Below, piece by piece: positions 6,161 through 11,415 of a stretch of DNA of 11,415 nucleotides. The stretch spans positions 1 to 11,415 of the forward strand of contig JACPRT010000140.1 in assembly GCA_016189845.1 (NCBI GenBank). Reading direction: 5' to 3'. Under the pieces are notes generated by a model. It saw nothing but the letters and a program-made list of their open reading frames with translations, was not told where the DNA came from and did not search any database. A program made the translations under genes and the position numbers. The stretch comes from Chloroflexota bacterium (GTDB taxonomy: Bacteria; Chloroflexota; Dehalococcoidia; Lucifugimonadales; Lucifugimonadaceae). The stretch's first letter is position 1, and each line of letters starts with the position of its first letter.

Positions 6161-7253
6161 CCCGGATTCCATCAGCTCGACCCTCGACAGCGTCCGCAAG
6201 CGGCTGGAGGAGCGCGAAGAGACGCTCTCTCCGTTCGCCACTCGTTCGGCCAGGTGTTTGGGACGTTCGGCGCCCGAAGAGCCTTCGCCGGTGCGCACGG
6301 AGTTCCAGCGAGACCGCGATCGCATCATCCACACGACCTCGTTCCGAAGACTGAAGCACAAGTCTCAGGTCTTCATCGCGCCAATGGGCGACCACTACGT
6401 CACCAGACTCACGCACACGATCGAGGTATCTCAGATCGGCCGCACTATCGCTCGGGCGCTGAACCTGAACGAGGATCTGGTGGAGGCGATCGCGACCGGC
6501 CACGACATCGGCCATACACCGTTCGGCCACGTTGGCGAACGGGTTTTGGACGAGCTGCTCCCCGGGGGGTTCCATCACAGCCGCCACAGCGTGCGCATCG
6601 TCGAATGCCTGGAGAAGGGTGGCCGCGGTCTCAACCTGACGCGCGACGTCGTCGAGGGGATCCGCCGTCATTCCAAGCCGCAGGGGGCCTTCCTGGACGC
6701 GAGTTCCGTCCAAGGCATGTCGCTCGAAGCGCAGATAGTGCGAATTTCCGACGCGGTGGCGTACCTCAATCACGACATCGGCGACGCCCTTCGAGCCGGC
6801 ATGATCACCGTCGACGACCTGCCTCCCGATGCCATCGGGGTGCTTGGCCGCGGCCACTCGGAACGAGTCAATACGCTGGTCACCGACATCATTGCCACTT
6901 CCTGGGCTGCGACCGGGCTCGTTTCTCCGCTTGCCGGCGCCGCGCCGGTGATCACGATGTCGCAGGCGACCGGCGACGCGATGACGGCGCTGAGGGATTT
7001 CATGTTCGACCGCGTCTACCTGCCGCTGGGCGACGCCGCCGAAGGGGCGGCCGCCCAGGAAATCACCGCCCTGCTCTTCCGCCACTACGTGGACCATCCC
7101 GGCGACATCGTGCCTGAATTCCTCCGGCCTGAATCGTCGCCGGAGCGCATGGCCGCCGACATGGTCTGCGGCATGACGGACCAGTACGCCGTCCGCACCG
7201 CGGAGCGTATCCGTCCGGGGATCTCGCGCGGGCTCTTCGAGGGCCGCCTGTAG
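6144..7253 (+). CDS. dgt: Deoxyguanosinetriphosphate triphosphohydrolase-like protein (HD domain)
   Basis: A 369-residue cytosolic HD-superfamily metal-dependent phosphohydrolase. Members hydrolyse dNTPs to the deoxynucleoside plus triphosphate and so trim the dNTP pool. The N-terminal signature TEFQRDRDRIIHTTSFRRL (52-70) leads into HKSQVFIAPMGDHYVTRLTH. The metal ligands are H91, H120-D121 in TGHDIGHTPFGH, and D203 in IVRISDAVAYLNHD. The C-terminal Dgt-like half is complete. Where relatives usually show HNxQSxR, this protein has HHSRHSVR (144-151). The ATG at 6144 lies inside the end of the MFS_3 gene, with GAGAGGT 11 nt upstream. It sits 102 bp before dnaG, an arrangement found in several GC-rich phyla. 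The dNTP preference cannot be deduced from sequence. Confidence 0.93.
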   Translation: MAGRPDPDSISSTLDSVRKRLEEREETLSPFATRSARCLGRSAPEEPSPVRTEFQRDRDRIIHTTSFRRLKHKSQVFIAPMGDHYVTRLTHTIEVSQIGRTIARALNLNEDLVEAIATGHDIGHTPFGHVGERVLDELLPGGFHHSRHSVRIVECLEKGGRGLNLTRDVVEGIRRHSKPQGAFLDASSVQGMSLEAQIVRISDAVAYLNHDIGDALRAGMITVDDLPPDAIGVLGRGHSERVNTLVTDIIATSWAATGLVSPLAGAAPVITMSQATGDAMTALRDFMFDRVYLPLGDAAEGAAAQEITALLFRHYVDHPGDIVPEFLRPESSPERMAADMVCGMTDQYAVRTAERIRPGISRGLFEGRL

Positions 7254-7301
7254 GGGTCGGTTGTTACCACCGCCCATCCGGCTGGAGGACGGGTCCGGCC
7301 G

Positions 7302-7307
7302 TATACT
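7302..7307 (+). promoter_or_regulatory. Candidate -10 box (TATACT) upstream of dnaG
   Basis: TATACT lies in the 102-bp gap between dgt and dnaG (7254-7355), 48 nt ahead of the dnaG ATG. It matches sigma-70 TATAAT at 5 of 6 positions. No convincing -35 element is seen at standard spacing. If active, it would separate dnaG-rpoD transcription from the MFS_3-dgt unit. The rest of the gap holds a GC-rich stretch with only short imperfect inverted repeats and the GGAG Shine-Dalgarno at 7342-7345. Confidence 0.4.
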
Positions 7308-7355
7308 GGCGCTGCCCCCCAATCAGCCTTTTTCACCCTCCGGAGCCCGACCCTC

Positions 7356-9149
7356 ATGAGCCTCGCCGATGATGTCAAAAGGCGCCTCGACATCGTCCAG
7401 GTCGTTTCCGAGTATGTCGACCTCGACACGCGCTCGCGGACGCCCAAGGCGCGCTGCCCGTTTCACGCCGAGAACACGCCCTCCTTCGTCGTCTTCCCGG
7501 AGTCGCAGCTCTGGCGCTGCTTTGGCGCCTGTGCGACGGGCGGCGACGTAATCTCCTTCCTGGCGCGCCAGCACAAGGTCGACTTCCGGGAGGCGCTGCG
7601 CCTGGCGGCTGCGCGCGCCGGGATCAAGGAGATATCCTCTGGCCGTGATGAGCGGCGGGCGTCGCCGCTGGTCGCGGCCAACGAAGCGGCGCACGCGTAT
7701 TTCGCGGCGGTGCTCGCATCCCCGCGCGGTGAGTCGGCCCGCCAGTATCTGAGCGGTCGAGGGATCGACGGCGCCGCTGCCCGCCGACGCGAGCTCGGGT
7801 TGTGTCCCGACGGCCTCGAGTCGCTGGCCGGCCACCTGCAATCGAAGGGCATCGCGGCGGGAGTCGCCCGCGCCGCCGGGCTCGTAACGCAGACCCGCGA
7901 CGGCGCCTGGCGCGATATGTTCGCAGGGCGCCTGACCGTCGCAATACGGGACACGGACGGCCGGCTGGCCGGCTTCGGCGCCCGGACTCTCACCGGAGCC
8001 GAGCCAAAGTACCTCAACTCGCCGCGCACCGACTTGTTCGACAAGTCCAGGCTGCTGTATGGCCTGCACTGGGCGAAGGACTCGATCCGGCTTTCGGGCA
8101 CCGCGGTGGTGGTCGAAGGCTACATGGACGCCATTGCCGCCCACGAAAACGGCTTTGAGAACGTCGTCGCCTCGATGGGCACCGCGATCACCCGCGACCA
8201 GGTGGAGCACGTGCGAGGAATGGCCAAAGCCGTCGTGCTGGCGCTCGATGCAGACGCCGCCGGGCAGGAAGCGACCCTCAACAGCCTGGAAACCGTCTGG
8301 GGGGCGCTCGGCGGGGGCATCGGCGATCTGGGGGCCAGGCAGCAGCTGGAGATCAAGATCGCCCGGCTGGCCGGTGGGAAGGACCCGGACGAGATCATCC
8401 GTGGTGCGCCAGACGCCTGGCGCTCGACCGTCGAAGGCGCCACTCCCCTTCTTGACTGGCTGATGGACGCCCACATCTCACGCAACGACGTCACGACCCC
8501 GGCTGGCAAAGCACGCGTGACGGACGCCATTTTTCCTCTGATTGCGGTCCTGCAGAACACATACGAGCAGGACCGCTACGCGTCGACCCTGGCTGGTCGC
8601 CTGGGCGTCACGCCCGAACAGCTGAAGGCAAGCGCGGGCCGGGCCCGCGCTCAACGCCGGCGCACCACACCCGCGCAGCGGGCCCCGCAGGCCGCGTCCG
8701 AGGCGGCCTTGACGACTGAATCCGACACGGCGCTAGAGCAGTATTTACTTACGATGGTGCTGTCGCACGAAGAGCTCCGCGAGTACGCGTCGGAGCTGCC
8801 GGAGGAGGTGTTCGTCGACGCCGCGAACCGGACCGTCTTTACCGCGTGGAAGACGTCGGGTACACTAGAAAGGTTCAGGGAGTCAGTCGGCGCAGACCTG
8901 GCTGAACGAATCGAGCACCTCCAGAGCAGGTTGCTTCCCCCTATGGATCAGCGAGCGCGAGTCGCCGCCGTTTCCGATTGTGTTCGCCGCCTCCACGAAC
9001 GCCATTTAAGAAGACTCAAGTCCCAGGAAGCGCGGGCATTCGCCGATCCGTCAGTGGCCGATGACTCCCCGGAAACCAGAGCGTTGATCGAACGCCGCAG
9101 CCTGGAAACCAACGAGAGACTCAAGAACCTGTTCGCGAGGCAACCCTAG
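7356..9149 (+). CDS. dnaG: DNA primase DnaG
   Basis: A 597-residue bacterial primase of full family length that makes RNA primers at the replication fork with the DnaB helicase. The N-terminal CHC2 zinc ribbon uses C34, H37, C55 and C59 (RCPFH ... WRCFGAC), with three rather than two residues between the last two cysteines. The catalytic core contains the Toprim domain, with E254 in VVVEGYMDAI and the metal-binding D298 and D300 in LALDADAAGQE. A basic, Ala/Gln-rich linker follows (AGRARAQRRRTTPAQRAPQA). The region from about residue 450 to 597 is mostly helical and matches the helicase-interaction domain in position. The start at 7356 has GGAG 10 nt upstream. rpoD begins 3 nt after the stop, which matches the classic dnaG-rpoD (macromolecular synthesis) pairing. 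Confidence 0.97.
   Translation: MSLADDVKRRLDIVQVVSEYVDLDTRSRTPKARCPFHAENTPSFVVFPESQLWRCFGACATGGDVISFLARQHKVDFREALRLAAARAGIKEISSGRDERRASPLVAANEAAHAYFAAVLASPRGESARQYLSGRGIDGAAARRRELGLCPDGLESLAGHLQSKGIAAGVARAAGLVTQTRDGAWRDMFAGRLTVAIRDTDGRLAGFGARTLTGAEPKYLNSPRTDLFDKSRLLYGLHWAKDSIRLSGTAVVVEGYMDAIAAHENGFENVVASMGTAITRDQVEHVRGMAKAVVLALDADAAGQEATLNSLETVWGALGGGIGDLGARQQLEIKIARLAGGKDPDEIIRGAPDAWRSTVEGATPLLDWLMDAHISRNDVTTPAGKARVTDAIFPLIAVLQNTYEQDRYASTLAGRLGVTPEQLKASAGRARAQRRRTTPAQRAPQAASEAALTTESDTALEQYLLTMVLSHEELREYASELPEEVFVDAANRTVFTAWKTSGTLERFRESVGADLAERIEHLQSRLLPPMDQRARVAAVSDCVRRLHERHLRRLKSQEARAFADPSVADDSPETRALIERRSLETNERLKNLFARQP
8838..8866 (+). promoter_or_regulatory. Candidate promoter inside dnaG for rpoD
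   Basis: TTTACC (8838-8843) and TACACT (8861-8866) are separated by 17 bp, the optimal sigma-70 spacing. Each hexamer matches its consensus at 4 of 6 positions. It lies about 290 bp upstream of rpoD within the 3' part of dnaG. In Escherichia coli, rpoD is also served by a promoter inside dnaG, which makes the position suggestive. This is a candidate by inspection only. Confidence 0.3.
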
Positions 9150-9152
9150 AAC

Positions 9153-10688
<1,536 letters not shown>

Positions 10689-10690
10689 AT

Positions 10691-10704
10691 CCCGACCCGT
10701 CGGG
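10691..10704. repeat. Short perfect inverted repeat between rpoD and the glycosylase gene
   Basis: CCCGACCCGTCGGG is a perfect palindromic pair (CCCGAC/GTCGGG) and could fold as a 5-bp stem with a 4-nt loop. It occupies most of the 22-bp gap and includes the only weak Shine-Dalgarno-like sequence (GGGAC, 10702-10706) ahead of the TTG start. No T-run follows, so it is unlikely to be a terminator. It might modulate translation of the downstream gene or act as an operator, or be chance in GC-rich DNA. Confidence 0.4.
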
Positions 10705-10710
10705 ACGCTC

Positions 10711-11415
10711 TTGCCCGAAGCGCCGGACCTCCAGGTCGTCAGGGAATTCCTCGAACCGCGTCTGGTCGGCCGCAAGCTGACAAGCGCGCTGGAAGTCCGC
10801 CCGCTGGTGGTCCGCAATCTCGTCGGGAAGCCACTGACCGCGGATGCACCGGGCAGGTCGGTCGATCGTCTCTGGCGCCATGGGAAGCTCCTGTTCCTGG
10901 AGCTGTCGGGCGACCGCGTGCTGGTCATCAACCCGATGCTCGCGGGCGGGCTGCGGTATTGCCGGTCCGGTGATCGCGTTGCCGCGTCCACGTTCGTGCG
11001 GTTCGGCTTCGACGACGGCAACGAGTTGCGGTACTTCGACGCCAGGAAGATGGGCATGGTCTACTACGGCACATCTGAACAGGCGAGAGACGTCCCGAGG
11101 GTCGAAGACCAGGGGCCTGACGTTCTCGACGAGCGCCTGCCGATTGAGAAGTTCATCGAGCGACTCAAGCCATATCGCGGGGAGATCAAGGGGGTCCTCA
11201 CGCGCGGCTGGGTGGTATCGGGTGTCGGCAACGCATATGCCGACGAGATCCTGTTCGATGCCAGGATCTTCCCATTCAAGAAGCGGACGTCGCTTTCGGA
11301 CGACGAAATCGCGCGGCTCCATGAGTCCTCGTATTCGGTTCCAAGGCGCGCGCTCGAAGTGCTGCGCAGGCGGGTCGGGGTGGACATTCACGTCAAGCTG
11401 CGCGACTTCCTTCAA
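10711..11415 (+). CDS. mutM: Fpg/Nei-family DNA glycosylase, 3' end outside window
   Basis: 235 codons are open to the last base of the window. The protein is a base-excision repair glycosylase/AP lyase that removes oxidised bases such as 8-oxoguanine. TTG 10711 is chosen as start because it gives the obligatory P2-E3 N-terminus (PEAPDL), where the exposed proline is the catalytic nucleophile. The lysine of the beta-clamp (RHGKLLF, K59) and the helix-two-turn-helix asparagine (GVGNAYADEIL, N174) are present. The visible part ends near VKLRDFL, just before where the C-terminal zinc finger should lie (usual length about 270-290), so that domain cannot be checked. PEAPD differs from the PELPE of classical Fpg and the PEGPE of Nei, so the substrate class is open. 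It lies 22 bp after rpoD and is probably co-transcribed. Confidence 0.88.
   Translation, partial: MPEAPDLQVVREFLEPRLVGRKLTSALEVRPLVVRNLVGKPLTADAPGRSVDRLWRHGKLLFLELSGDRVLVINPMLAGGLRYCRSGDRVAASTFVRFGFDDGNELRYFDARKMGMVYYGTSEQARDVPRVEDQGPDVLDERLPIEKFIERLKPYRGEIKGVLTRGWVVSGVGNAYADEILFDARIFPFKKRTSLSDDEIARLHESSYSVPRRALEVLRRRVGVDIHVKLRDFLQ

Noticed and set aside
6000..7322. 440-codon open frame on the minus strand antisense to the exporter end and dGTPase
   Set aside because: It is antisense to a dGTPase with intact HD motifs. Its composition is Arg/Gly/Asp-rich with no domain or membrane logic, as expected of a GC-rich shadow frame.
7323..8474. 383-codon minus-strand open frame antisense to dnaG
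   Set aside because: It mirrors the primase coding frame and has no recognisable motif. A long stop-free antisense frame is expected at this GC content.
10691..10704. Inverted repeat as an intrinsic terminator after rpoD
   Set aside because: The stem is only 5-6 bp and is followed by ACGCTC rather than a T-run.

Overview
This is a GC-rich (roughly 65% by eye), gene-dense bacterial window with very short intergenic gaps. It looks chromosomal. The dgt-dnaG-rpoD-Fpg/Nei block is housekeeping. GC content, that gene order, and the accessory set of ADH, MFS exporters, SDR and CMD proteins would fit Chloroflexota (Dehalococcoidia/SAR202-like) best. That placement is inference from family knowledge; a GC-rich actinobacterium or another deep lineage cannot be excluded without a search. 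No mobile element, CRISPR array, tRNA or rRNA was seen.

Region 1 (1-2686, minus strand) reads as one compact operon. Its order is a zinc-dependent alcohol dehydrogenase (1655-2686), a 21-codon mini-ORF joined by ATGA overlap (1593-1658), an MFS transporter starting 2 nt later (289-1590), and a short unrecognised gene that is frameshifted and cut by the window edge (1-270). A dehydrogenase next to a permease suggests uptake or export plus oxidation of a small alcohol or sugar-like compound. The substrate is not visible in the sequence.

Region 2 (2687-4858) starts at a divergent intergenic region. On the plus strand lie a GTG-start extended-SDR epimerase/dehydratase and a TTG-start RimJ/RimL-type GNAT acetyltransferase. 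Facing them is a carboxymuconolactone-decarboxylase-family gene on the minus strand. The GNAT and CMD stop codons share one CTAG, with no room for a terminator.

Region 3 (4859-11415, plus strand) runs MFS_3-type exporter, dGTPase-like HD phosphohydrolase (17-bp overlap with the exporter), DNA primase DnaG, primary sigma factor RpoD (3-nt gap), and an Fpg/Nei DNA glycosylase running off the window. This links nucleotide-pool control, replication priming, transcription initiation and base-excision repair. A promoter-like sequence inside the 3' part of dnaG could let rpoD be expressed independently of dnaG.

Nothing here amounts to a clearly new biological system. The items most worth checking are the frameshifted edge gene, the mini-ORF, the stop-sharing convergent pair, the internal dnaG promoter candidate, and the DnaG zinc-motif spacing.
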